NCBI GenBank assembly: GCA_023428865.1
Contig: JAEYWT010000292.1
Coordinates: 1 to 5,291, forward strand
Source: Bacteroidota bacterium
Lineage (GTDB): Bacteria; Bacteroidota; Bacteroidia; Flavobacteriales_F; PHOS-HE28
Length of the DNA: 5,291 nucleotides
Reading direction: 5' to 3'
Shown: one piece after another, positions 1 through 5,291 of the stretch
Numbering within the stretch: position 1 is the stretch's first letter
Layout of the letters: each line of letters starts with the position of its first letter
Translations under genes and position numbers: made by a program
Notes under the pieces: model-generated
Seen by the model: the letters and a program-made list of their open reading frames with translations, nothing else
Told to the model about the DNA's origin: nothing
Databases searched by the model: none

Positions 1-758
1 ATGCTGTGGAGACCGTTGGTCCTTGGCGTGCATTCGTGGCCACGATAGCCGGTACGAGTGTCGGTTTCGTTAGCGTGAACCGCACGGGAGAATTCATCGG
101 GCGTGTGCTTTTCTTGGAACCAGGGAACCGTATCGCTGGGAGCTTCGCAACGGCGTTGGGTAGCATCGCGCAGTTCGTGGTCACCTTGGCGGCGGGTGGC
201 CTAGGCCTGTTGGTGATAACGGTGTTGCGGCTGCCGTTGCCATGGCCGCAAGGCTGGACGTCCTGGGTGCTGGCCACACTTACCACACTGGTCACCGGTA
301 TAGCACTCGTACTGTATCTATATCCGGGGCTGTTCCGCCAGTTATTGTTGCTCGTGCCCTTCCTCATCAGGTTCGAGCGTGCATCGGCGGTGCTGTCGCG
401 TTTCCAACGCAGCGACCTGCTTTCCGTGCTCTTGCTCAGTGGTACGCGCTACGGTCTGTTCACCTTTCAATTCGTCTTGTTGTTGTACGTGTTCGGGTCG
501 GGTCTGCACGTGTTCCACGCCATGCTGGGTGTGCCGTTGATCTACCTCATCGCCACCTTGATCCCTTCGGTGATGCTTACCGAGCTGGGTGTGCGTGGTT
601 CAGTGGCCGTTGCCATACTGGTTCCCTTGGGTGGCGACGCGGCGGTGGTGGTGCTGGCCACCACGTGTTTGTGGTTGATCAATGTAGCGTTGCCGGCTTG
701 CGTGGGCAGCCTCATCCTATTGTTCGCGCGCATACGCATCAGGAACACAACGGCATGA
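1..758 (+). CDS. Multi-pass membrane protein, lysylphosphatidylglycerol synthase TM-region (UPF0104) type, 5' partial
   Basis: This is the C-terminal ~250 residues of an integral membrane protein; the frame (first full codon at position 3) is open to the window edge, so the true start lies upstream. Hydrophobic segments fall roughly at residues 50-74, 86-106, 139-163, 174-192 and 212-240, counted from the GTG at 6. Recognisable family features are the polar motif NRTGEFIGR (25-33), the following helix GSIAQFVVT, and LIPSVMLTELGVRGSVA near residue 185. These resemble the Bacteroidota branch of the lysylphosphatidylglycerol synthase TM-region family (flippase/UPF0104 type). Family members include the membrane half of MprF and many uncharacterised proteins linked to envelope lipids; no synthase domain is visible here, so aminoacyl-lipid synthesis should not be assumed. 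The TGA stop overlaps the ATG of the downstream glycosyltransferase, suggesting translational coupling and a joint role in envelope glycan or lipid handling (inference). The GTG at 6 is not a credible start. Confidence 0.72.
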   Translation, partial: AVETVGPWRAFVATIAGTSVGFVSVNRTGEFIGRVLFLEPGNRIAGSFATALGSIAQFVVTLAAGGLGLLVITVLRLPLPWPQGWTSWVLATLTTLVTGIALVLYLYPGLFRQLLLLVPFLIRFERASAVLSRFQRSDLLSVLLLSGTRYGLFTFQFVLLLYVFGSGLHVFHAMLGVPLIYLIATLIPSVMLTELGVRGSVAVAILVPLGGDAAVVVLATTCLWLINVALPACVGSLILLFARIRIRNTTA

Positions 759-1891
759 TAGCACCGCTGTATAGCGCATTCGCCTTGTTCGGTGTGGCCA
801 TGGTGCAGGCCGTGGTATTGGCCGCATGGCGCGAGCGTTTACGTGCAGAACGCGGCAGACGCACTGGTGAAGCGTTCACCAATGCCGGTGCAACGGTGAT
901 CGTTCCGGCGCGGAATGCTGAACACACCTTGATCCCCTTGCTGCAGGACCTCAACGCCCAGGATCTGCCGAAGGAACAGCTACAGGTATTGGTGGTGGAT
1001 GATGGGAGCGAAGATGCCACCGCGCGGATCGTAGAAGGAATGCGTCCACAATGGCCCCAACTTGAACTGTTGCGGAACAGGGGTGAAGGCAAGAAGGCAG
1101 CGATCACAACCGGTGTTCATCACGCTCGGAATGAATTCATCATTCTCACCGATGCCGATGCCCGTTGTGGGCGGGAGCGTATCCGCACGATCCTAGCCGC
1201 GATGGAAGAAGGGCAGTTGGATATGATCGTGCTGCCGGTGCGCACCGTTGGCGCTGGTGGTTTCCTCGGGCGCTTGCAGGAAGAGGAACAAGCGGGCCTG
1301 CTCGGGGTGGCCATGGGCCAGGCGCTGAGCGGAAGAGCGAGCTTGGCTTACGGCGCTAACCTGGCTTTCCGACGGTCGGCATTTTTTGGGGTGAATGGCT
1401 ACCAAGGCGATCGCTTTGTCAGTGGCGATGATATGTTCCTGTTGAAGCGCATGCAGCGTGCAGGAAAACGCATCGGTGTGCGCTATGGTCTGGAAGCGGC
1501 TGTCTCCGTGGATGCGGAAGTCGATCTACGCGGCTTCATTACGCAGCGGTTGCGTTGGGCGGGCAAGATGCGCGGTGTGGGTGGAGCATTCACATGGTTG
1601 GGACTGGGGCTGTTGCTATTGCCTTGGTTCTTGTTGGTATTCACCATGCGTGTGACAGCAGAGCAGATGATGGCCGAGGACGGTGTGGAACTCTTCAGCC
1701 TACTGTTCGCAGCTTGGGCCTTGTGGTTGATCCCGGTTGTGGCCCTGGTCAGCGAAGTACGTCGTGGGTTGCAACAACGGGTGTGGCCGCTGGTCTCGGC
1801 CTTCTGTTACGTGTTGTTCACCGTGTACGCACCGCTGATCGCAGTGGCCTCGTTGTTCTACCGCCCGCGATGGAAGGGACGCCGTACCTGA
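755..1891 (+). CDS. Membrane-anchored family 2 glycosyltransferase (processive-type motifs)
   Basis: 378-residue inverting GT-A glycosyltransferase, expected to transfer a sugar from a nucleotide-sugar donor at the cytoplasmic face of the inner membrane. An N-terminal hydrophobic helix (about 5-24) precedes the GT2 domain, which begins at TVIVPARNAEHTL (47-59). Visible catalytic elements are VVDDGSED (DDGS 82-85), the metal/nucleotide motif TDADA (132-136), the acceptor-side acid in SGDDM (223-227, candidate base D225 or D226) and QRLRW (264-268), which matches the QxxRW motif of processive synthases such as cellulose and hyaluronan synthase. Three C-terminal hydrophobic segments follow (about 281-298, 312-332, 345-367). 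The start is the ATG that overlaps the upstream stop as ATGA; the same frame stays open further upstream, but that stretch is antisense-frame noise inside the upstream gene. Sugar donor and acceptor cannot be read from sequence. At 378 residues it is far smaller than cellulose synthase, so it is more like small Bacteroidota GT2 enzymes acting on a lipid or polysaccharide. Confidence 0.88.
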   Translation: MIAPLYSAFALFGVAMVQAVVLAAWRERLRAERGRRTGEAFTNAGATVIVPARNAEHTLIPLLQDLNAQDLPKEQLQVLVVDDGSEDATARIVEGMRPQWPQLELLRNRGEGKKAAITTGVHHARNEFIILTDADARCGRERIRTILAAMEEGQLDMIVLPVRTVGAGGFLGRLQEEEQAGLLGVAMGQALSGRASLAYGANLAFRRSAFFGVNGYQGDRFVSGDDMFLLKRMQRAGKRIGVRYGLEAAVSVDAEVDLRGFITQRLRWAGKMRGVGGAFTWLGLGLLLLPWFLLVFTMRVTAEQMMAEDGVELFSLLFAAWALWLIPVVALVSEVRRGLQQRVWPLVSAFCYVLFTVYAPLIAVASLFYRPRWKGRRT

Positions 1892-1899
1892 AATGATGA

Positions 1900-1922
1900 A
1901 CGCGCCGTGGTGTTCGGCGCGT
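1900..1922. terminator. GC hairpin in convergent gap, possible bidirectional terminator
   Basis: ACGCGCC (1900-1906) pairs perfectly with GGCGCGT (1916-1922) around a 9-nt loop, in the 53-bp gap between the convergent glycosyltransferase and DUF3127 genes. Read on the minus strand the hairpin is followed by TCATCATTTC, moderately U-rich; on the plus strand it is followed by CCGGTTCTTGTT, which is weaker. Position and symmetry suit a shared terminator, but neither side has a true U-tract. Confidence 0.45.
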
Positions 1923-1944
1923 CCGGTTCTTGTTGGCGGTGTGC

Positions 1945-2334
1945 TCAGAATGGCAGATCGTCCTCGTCGCTGGCAGGTGGCATATCGGCCATGGAGGGTG
2001 GAGGAGTGGCTTGGTAGCCACCACTTGCGCCAGATGCGGGTGCGGCCTGACCAGAGCGTTCGATGCGGTTGCCGCTAAGGCTTAGGAAGTACTTCGTTAC
2101 GCCATCGCGCCCGGTCCATTCGCGACCGTTCACGTAGCAGGAAACGGTCACTTCGTCGCCGGGGTTGAAACCGTCTAGCAGGCCACAACGGTCCTGGGTG
2201 AATTCTACGGGGATGTGCTGCGGCCGTTGTCCGCTGGGTTCGGTCACCACCAGTTCACGCTTGCGGAACTTGTCGCTCACGTCCTGGGTCTTTCCTACTA
2301 CCTTGATGTTGCCGGTGATGGTTACTTGTGCCAT
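1945..2334 (-). CDS. DUF3127 protein with OB-fold-like core and SSB-like acidic C-terminal tail
   Basis: 129-residue protein that I recognise as the DUF3127 family, mostly found in Bacteroidota. The core (about 3-93) has the family pattern: a leading beta-strand (VTITGNIKVVGKTQDVS), FRKRELVV (23-30), HIPVEFTQDRCGLLDGFNPGDEVTVS (40-65), then VNGREWTGRDG (68-78) and a final strand YFLSLSGNRIE. This is the alternating strand layout expected of an OB fold. A Gly/Pro/Ala/Ser-rich linker (about 94-120) follows, and the chain ends in SDEDDLPF (122-129), closely like the DDDIPF tip by which bacterial SSB recruits partner proteins. Single-stranded DNA binding is therefore a reasonable guess but unproven; family members are unnamed. 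The start ATG at 2334 gives the usual N-terminus. It lies 35 bp downstream of the flavin reductase-like gene on the same strand, and the two are probably co-transcribed. Confidence 0.82.
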   Translation of the reverse strand: MAQVTITGNIKVVGKTQDVSDKFRKRELVVTEPSGQRPQHIPVEFTQDRCGLLDGFNPGDEVTVSCYVNGREWTGRDGVTKYFLSLSGNRIERSGQAAPASGASGGYQATPPPSMADMPPASDEDDLPF

Positions 2335-2369
2335 GTTCTTTGCCCGCGTTCTTGCGGACTGCTTGTTGG

Positions 2370-3266
2370 TTAGCGTGCGTTAAAGGCCAGAAGGGTCCTC
2401 CATGCTTCATCCACCCGGTCCTGTGCGAGCAGATCGTGTGCGTGCTGGTGGAGAGCGTTGAGCAGCGTGCTGGGCTGATCCTTGTGGGCGATGAAGATAT
2501 CACTCAGTTCGGTGAGCTTGTATTCGTTCACCTCGGTTTCGTCCGGAATGGCCAGAAGGGCACCGAGTTTGCCCAAGTCATTCCCGGTGAGAACAGTGCT
2601 GTTACGGGCTTCGGGTGGAAGGCTGTCCACACCAACGCCAAGCTGCGTATTGGGTTGTGCCAGTTCGAAAAGCGCATTGCCGTGGGCGCGAGCATAGAAA
2701 TGGCCACCCATCCGCCCAACGAGGTCGATCTTCCGTTGGTCTATTTTGCCCTTCGCATCCAAGACATCTTCGTTTACGTGGATCATCACCACTTCGCAGA
2801 TCACCAGGTTACCAGCGCCACCGCCGGTGCCTGTTTCGATCACCTGTTTCACCACGCACTCGAACTGTACCGGGCTTTCCTTCACGCGGAAAGGCTTCAC
2901 CTTTTCGGAAGGGATCGGCGTGAAGCCCGATTTGACGAACTCGTTCACACCCTCGGCGAACTCGGTGCTCGCCAACGAGGTCTGGTGTACCATGGAATAG
3001 GTAACCACATTGATCACCACCTCGGGCACGGCCTTCACGTTGTGGTAGCTGTGCTTGGTGGTATTGTCGCGTCCGCGGCGCGCGGGGCTGAAGATCAGGA
3101 GTGGTGGGTTGGCGCCGAATACATTGAAGAAACTGAAGGGACTCAGGTTCGGCCTGCCATCGGCATCGATGGTGCTAGCGAAGGCTACCGGACGCGGGCC
3201 GATCGCACCCACCAGGTAGCTATGCAGTTCGGGGATCGCCAGGTTAGCGGGGTCGAGGCTCTTCAT
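2370..3266 (-). CDS. Flavin reductase-like, FMN-binding split-barrel protein
   Basis: 298-residue cytoplasmic protein of the flavin reductase-like/DIM6-NTAB group, which binds FMN non-covalently and often reduces flavin with NAD(P)H. The family signature is at the N-terminus: LVGAIGPRPVAFASTID (18-34), the glycine/asparagine turn DGRPNLSPFSFFNVFG (36-51) and PPLLIFSPARR (54-64). Later come the strand VPEVVINVVTY (80-90), the ESPVQFECVV segment (130-139) and the end of the split barrel near GNLVICEVVMIHVNE (152-166). Beyond about residue 205 there is a ~90-residue mostly helical, polar extension (DLGKLGALLAIPDE, ALHQHAHDLLAQD) not part of the minimal ~160-200 residue domain; I believe it is typical of Bacteroidota homologues. 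No NAD(P)H-site motif or substrate is evident. The ATG at 3266 sits directly before the conserved N-terminus. It is the first gene of a minus-strand pair with DUF3127 and diverges from the tRNA-Leu/tig side. Confidence 0.85.
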   Translation of the reverse strand: MKSLDPANLAIPELHSYLVGAIGPRPVAFASTIDADGRPNLSPFSFFNVFGANPPLLIFSPARRGRDNTTKHSYHNVKAVPEVVINVVTYSMVHQTSLASTEFAEGVNEFVKSGFTPIPSEKVKPFRVKESPVQFECVVKQVIETGTGGGAGNLVICEVVMIHVNEDVLDAKGKIDQRKIDLVGRMGGHFYARAHGNALFELAQPNTQLGVGVDSLPPEARNSTVLTGNDLGKLGALLAIPDETEVNEYKLTELSDIFIAHKDQPSTLLNALHQHAHDLLAQDRVDEAWRTLLAFNAR

Positions 3267-3290
3267 GCGGATGAACGGGCAATGGGAGGG

Positions 3291-3298
3291 CGAAGGTA
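3291..3298 (-). promoter_or_regulatory. Candidate -7 box for the flavin reductase/DUF3127 unit
   Basis: On the minus strand the sequence reads TACCTTCG, seven of eight positions of the window scheme TAnnTTTG used by the Bacteroidota primary sigma factor. It ends 24 nt before the ATG at 3266, giving a plausible short leader. No clear -33 TTG element is visible upstream, so this is a weak prediction. Confidence 0.33.
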
Positions 3299-3339
3299 GC
3301 GCGCCACGGAAGTCGGGTTCTGGGTGTGGTTCAGGCGTC

Positions 3340-3347
3340 TATCTTTG
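3340..3347 (+). promoter_or_regulatory. Bacteroidota -7 promoter box (TATCTTTG) for tRNA-Leu
   Basis: TATCTTTG matches the Bacteroidota -7 consensus TAnnTTTG exactly and lies 38 nt before the first base of tRNA-Leu, predicting a transcript start near 3351-3355. The -33 region is poor: only GTTCTGG near 3317-3323 is at roughly the right distance. It is the only exact match I found on the plus strand between the divergent genes and tig, so it may also serve tig by read-through. Confidence 0.6.
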
Positions 3348-3350
3348 CGG

Positions 3351-3381
3351 CCCTTCTGGCGGGTGTTGCCCGGTGGAAGGG
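3351..3381 (+). other. 12-bp imperfect hairpin in the pre-tRNA-Leu leader
   Basis: The 31 nt fold symmetrically. CCCTTCTG (3351-3358) pairs with TGGAAGGG (3374-3381) through six Watson-Crick and two G-U pairs; a single G-G mismatch (3359/3373) follows; then CGGG (3360-3363) pairs with CCCG (3369-3372), closed by the loop TGTTG. It starts where transcription is predicted to begin and ends 4 nt before the mature tRNA. Plausible roles are protection of the 5' end or guidance of RNase P processing; function is unknown. Confidence 0.5.
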
Positions 3382-3385
3382 AACC

Positions 3386-3467
3386 ACGGACGTGGCGGAA
3401 TTGGTAGACGCGCCAGACTTAGGATCTGGTACCGCAAGGTGTGGGGGTTCGAGTCCCCCCGTCCGTA
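3386..3467 (+). tRNA. tRNA-Leu, anticodon UAG
   Basis: 82-nt class II tRNA that decodes CUN leucine codons, especially CUA. The acceptor stem is ACGGACG (3386-3392) with CGTCCGT (3460-3466). The D arm has GCG/CGC around AATTGGTAGA. The anticodon stem CCAGA/TCTGG (3413-3417, 3425-3429) encloses loop CTTAGGA, placing the anticodon TAG at 3420-3422 with U33 before it. The 13-nt variable arm folds as ACC-GCAA-GGT, as required for leucine tRNAs, and the T arm is GGGGG-TTCGAGT-CCCCC (3443-3459). The discriminator is A3467, the identity base for LeuRS. The next bases are CAA, so the CCA end is not encoded and must be added by nucleotidyltransferase. Every stem pairs perfectly; no intron or damage is seen. 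Confidence 0.97.
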
Positions 3468-3470
3468 CAA

Positions 3471-3491
3471 GGTGAACGACCGCTGTTCACC
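3471..3491 (+). terminator. 7-bp hairpin just 3' of tRNA-Leu, possible weak terminator or processing stem
   Basis: GGTGAAC (3471-3477) pairs perfectly with GTTCACC (3485-3491) around the 7-nt loop GACCGCT, starting 3 nt after the mature tRNA end. The sequence after it (GCACCAGTAGG) has no U-run, so strong intrinsic termination is unlikely. It could mark the 3' processing boundary of the tRNA, or attenuate read-through into tig. Confidence 0.42.
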
Positions 3492-3594
3492 GCACCAGTA
3501 GGCTGTCAGGGTTTGTCAGGCCGAAATGGCCGGATCCGAGAACGGCCCATCTCTTGAGAACAAGCTGAACCACTTCGACACTCGACATCATACC

Positions 3595-4950
3595 ATGAAC
3601 ATCGAACGCGTAGAGACCGGAAACCTTACCGCCACCCTGAATGTGAAGTTGAGCCCGGAGGATTATACCCCGGGCGTGGAGAAGGCGCTGAAAGAACAGC
3701 GGAAGAATGCGGTGTTGCCGGGTTTCCGTCCAGGCCAAGTGCCCATGCACCTGATCAAGAAACGCGTGGGTCGTACGGTGTTGGTGAACGAAGTAGAGCG
3801 CCTGATCGACGCCAACTTGCGCGAGTACCTGCAGAACAACGCCATCCGCGTGCTCGGGCAGCCATTGCCGAAGGTGGAAGGTTCCAACGCCAACAACTGG
3901 GACGAACCCGGAGAGCTCACCTTCGCCTACGAGCTTGGTCTGGCACCCAACATCGAATTCGACCTCAACGAGAAGCTCGGGGTGGAATATCCGCTGGTGG
4001 ACGTGAACGACGAACTGGTACAGCGCGAGGTTAGCGACATGCAGCGCCGTTTCGGCACGGTGGAAGAAGCCGAGGAAAGTGCCGACAAGGACATGGTCCT
4101 TGGTGACATGATCGAGTTGAATGCCGACGGTAGCATCAAGGAAGGCGGCATCATGAACCGCACGTCCATGAGCTTGGAGTTCATCGAAGACGAAGCCAGC
4201 AAAGCAACGCTCACCGGCAAGAAAGTGGGCGATGAAGTGGTGCTGGACCCGCACAAGGTCTCCAAGGGCCACGACGATCTGGCGCGCATGCTGGGTGTCG
4301 ACCACGAGCGCGTTCACCAGATCGCGAGCAACTTCCTGTTCCGTATCGCCGAGATCAAGCGTATGGTTCCGGTGGCCGTGGATCAGGATCTCTTCGACCG
4401 TGTTTACGGGAAGGATGCGGTGAGCGATGAGGCTGGATTCCGCGCCAAGGTGAAAGAGGGGTTGGAGAACATGTTCCGCCGGGACAGCGACCGCATCTTC
4501 AAGCGGTTGGTGATGAAGAAGCTGGCCGAAAGCACCAGTTTCGAACTGCCCGATAGCTTCTTGAAGCGTTGGATCAAGGAGACCAGCCAGAACCCGGTAA
4601 CGCCCGAGCAGATCGAAGAGAGCTACGGGGAATATGCCAATGGCCTCAAGCGCCAATTGCTCGAAGAACGCGTGATCGAAAAGTACGGACTGGAGGCCAA
4701 GGGCGAAGAACTGGATGCCTTCGCGAAGCGTTACGTGAGCGACCAGTTCATGCAGTACGGCATGCCCGCCCCGGAAGGCGAGCAATTGCAACAGATGGCC
4801 GCCCGCATCCTAGGCGATCGCGAGCAGATCGGTCGGATCCGTAACACCATCGTGGAGCAGAAGCTCAACACCCACTTCAAGGCCCTGCTAAGCCCGAAGG
4901 AGAACAAAGTGAGCTTCGATACGTTCGTAACCTTGGCCCGCACCGCGTAA
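3595..4950 (+). CDS. tig: Trigger factor, ribosome-associated chaperone
   Basis: 451-residue trigger factor, the chaperone that sits at the ribosomal exit tunnel and shields nascent chains. The N-terminal ribosome-binding domain (about 1-115) carries LPGFRPGQVPMHLIKK (41-56), equivalent to the GFRKGKVP loop of E. coli; the FRK triplet is FRP here. The middle region (about 155-255) aligns with the FKBP-type PPIase domain through KEGG (182-185) and GKKVGDEVVLD (208-218) but lacks the IPGFE active-site loop, so isomerase activity is doubtful. The helical C-terminal substrate cradle (about 256-451) follows, with DQDLFDRVYGKD and the ELPDSFLKRWI segment (317-327). The ATG at 3595 yields the normal MNI N-terminus of Bacteroidota homologues; the in-frame ATG at 3526 would add 23 residues unlike the family. 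No Shine-Dalgarno sequence is seen. It follows tRNA-Leu by 127 bp without an evident promoter of its own, and precedes clpP by 45 bp. Confidence 0.96.
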   Translation: MNIERVETGNLTATLNVKLSPEDYTPGVEKALKEQRKNAVLPGFRPGQVPMHLIKKRVGRTVLVNEVERLIDANLREYLQNNAIRVLGQPLPKVEGSNANNWDEPGELTFAYELGLAPNIEFDLNEKLGVEYPLVDVNDELVQREVSDMQRRFGTVEEAEESADKDMVLGDMIELNADGSIKEGGIMNRTSMSLEFIEDEASKATLTGKKVGDEVVLDPHKVSKGHDDLARMLGVDHERVHQIASNFLFRIAEIKRMVPVAVDQDLFDRVYGKDAVSDEAGFRAKVKEGLENMFRRDSDRIFKRLVMKKLAESTSFELPDSFLKRWIKETSQNPVTPEQIEESYGEYANGLKRQLLEERVIEKYGLEAKGEELDAFAKRYVSDQFMQYGMPAPEGEQLQQMAARILGDREQIGRIRNTIVEQKLNTHFKALLSPKENKVSFDTFVTLARTA

Positions 4951-4995
4951 AACGATCCATCCGCTTCCGTCCTTTACCCTACTCCAGCACGCCCG

Positions 4996-5291
4996 ATGTT
5001 CCCCAAGGACGAATTCGACAAGTATGCGGTGAAACACCGCGGCATCAGCAGCAACGCGCTGCACAGCTACACCCGTGCGCTAACGCCGTACATCATCGAA
5101 GAGCGCCAGCTCAATGTGGCGCAGATGGACGTGTTCAGCCGGTTGATGATGGACCGCATCATCTTCATGGGCACTGCTGTGGATGATCAGGTGGCGAACA
5201 TCATCCAGGCGCAACTGCTGTTCTTGGAAAGCGTTGATGCCCGCAAGGATATCCAGATCTACCTGAATAGCCCCGGGGGCGGTGTATACGC
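4996..5291 (+). CDS. clpP: ATP-dependent Clp protease proteolytic subunit, 3' truncated by window
   Basis: The first 98 codons of ClpP, the serine peptidase that forms a double heptameric chamber and degrades substrates fed in by ClpX or similar unfoldases. Visible family features are TPYIIEERQLNVAQMDVFSR (30-49), LMMDRIIFMG (50-59, the first strand of the crotonase-like fold), the helix NIIQAQLLFLESVD (68-81) and DIQIYLNSPGGGV (85-97), where SPGG forms the oxyanion/dimer-contact loop. The catalytic Ser, His and Asp lie beyond the window edge, so activity cannot be checked here. The ATG at 4996 gives an N-terminus (FDKYAVKHRGIS) typical of Bacteroidota ClpP; this ~30-residue segment precedes the conserved core and would include the propeptide/axial loop. 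It is 45 bp downstream of tig with no hairpin between, supporting co-transcription in the widespread tig-clpP order; clpX might be expected next. Confidence 0.96.
   Translation, partial: MFPKDEFDKYAVKHRGISSNALHSYTRALTPYIIEERQLNVAQMDVFSRLMMDRIIFMGTAVDDQVANIIQAQLLFLESVDARKDIQIYLNSPGGGVY

Noticed and set aside
1..48. ATG at position 1 as a gene start
   Set aside because: That frame hits a stop (TAG) within about 16 codons, while the membrane protein frame is open across the same region.
242..754. Upstream extension of the glycosyltransferase frame to 242
   Set aside because: The added 171 residues are low-complexity, Arg/His/Ala/Val-rich out-of-frame reading of the membrane protein gene; the ATG at 755 starts directly at the natural N-terminal helix.
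2344..2357. CCGC-GCGG inverted repeat between the flavin reductase-like and DUF3127 genes
   Set aside because: Only 4 bp with a 6-nt loop and no T-run; too short to call a terminator or attenuator.
2328..3299. A 323-codon open frame on the plus strand opposite the flavin reductase-like gene
   Set aside because: It is the antisense of a clearly recognisable gene, gives a protein with no family pattern and abundant His/Val/Gly typical of reversed GC-rich codons, and has no promoter or ribosome site of its own.
3519..3531. GGCC-GAAAT-GGCC repeat upstream of tig
   Set aside because: A 4-bp stem of common GC sequence; expected by chance at this base composition.
3526..3594. Earlier in-frame ATG for tig at 3526
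   Set aside because: It would add 23 polar residues not found in trigger factors; the ATG at 3595 gives the normal MNI start.
3487..4791. A 434-codon open frame on the minus strand opposite tig
   Set aside because: The protein is rich in His, Gln, Val and Leu, as expected from reading GC-biased codons in reverse, and shows no motif. Trigger factor on the other strand is unambiguous.
4951..4995. Possible terminator or promoter between tig and clpP
   Set aside because: No inverted repeat and no TAnnTTTG-like box are visible in these 45 bp.

Overview
The window looks like ordinary chromosomal DNA from a GC-rich member of the Bacteroidota, probably a Flavobacteriales-like lineage. The evidence is: trigger factor and ClpP sequences of the Bacteroidota type (ClpP carries TPYIIEERQLNVAQ and MDVFSRLMMDRIIF); a DUF3127 gene, a family I know mainly from Bacteroidota; a TAnnTTTG-type -7 promoter box (TATCTTTG) ahead of the tRNA; and no convincing Shine-Dalgarno sequence before most starts. 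The lineage call rests on recognition, not on a search.

Layout. (1) Positions 1-1891, plus strand: the 3' part of a multi-pass membrane protein of the lysylphosphatidylglycerol synthase TM-region/UPF0104 type, then a membrane-anchored family 2 glycosyltransferase. The two overlap by ATGA and probably form the end of a cell-envelope operon. (2) Positions 1892-1944: a short convergent gap with a 7-bp GC hairpin, a plausible shared terminator. (3) Positions 1945-3266, minus strand: a two-gene unit. A flavin reductase-like FMN-binding protein is upstream, followed 35 bp later by a DUF3127 protein with an OB-fold-like core and an SSB-style acidic tail ending DDLPF. (4) Positions 3267-3385: a divergent control region with a good plus-strand -7 box, a weaker minus-strand one, and a 12-bp imperfect hairpin at the expected 5' end of the pre-tRNA. 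(5) Positions 3386-3467: tRNA-Leu(UAG), CCA not encoded, with a 7-bp hairpin just after it. (6) Positions 3595-5291, plus strand: tig (trigger factor), then clpP, cut by the window edge.

How the genes fit together. tig-clpP is the familiar protein quality-control pair: a ribosome-associated chaperone next to the proteolytic subunit of Clp. With only 45 bp between them and no terminator, co-transcription is likely. No separate tig promoter is evident, so tig may be read partly from the tRNA-Leu promoter. The flavin reductase/DUF3127 pair shares a transcript, but no functional link can be read from sequence. The membrane protein/glycosyltransferase pair probably works on a lipid-linked or surface glycan of unknown identity.

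I found no mobile element, CRISPR array, phage gene, toxin-antitoxin pair or defence locus, and nothing that amounts to a new multi-gene system. The items worth a second look are small: the pre-tRNA leader hairpin, the SSB-like tail on the DUF3127 protein, the apparently degenerate PPIase domain of trigger factor, and the tRNA-hairpin-tig arrangement.
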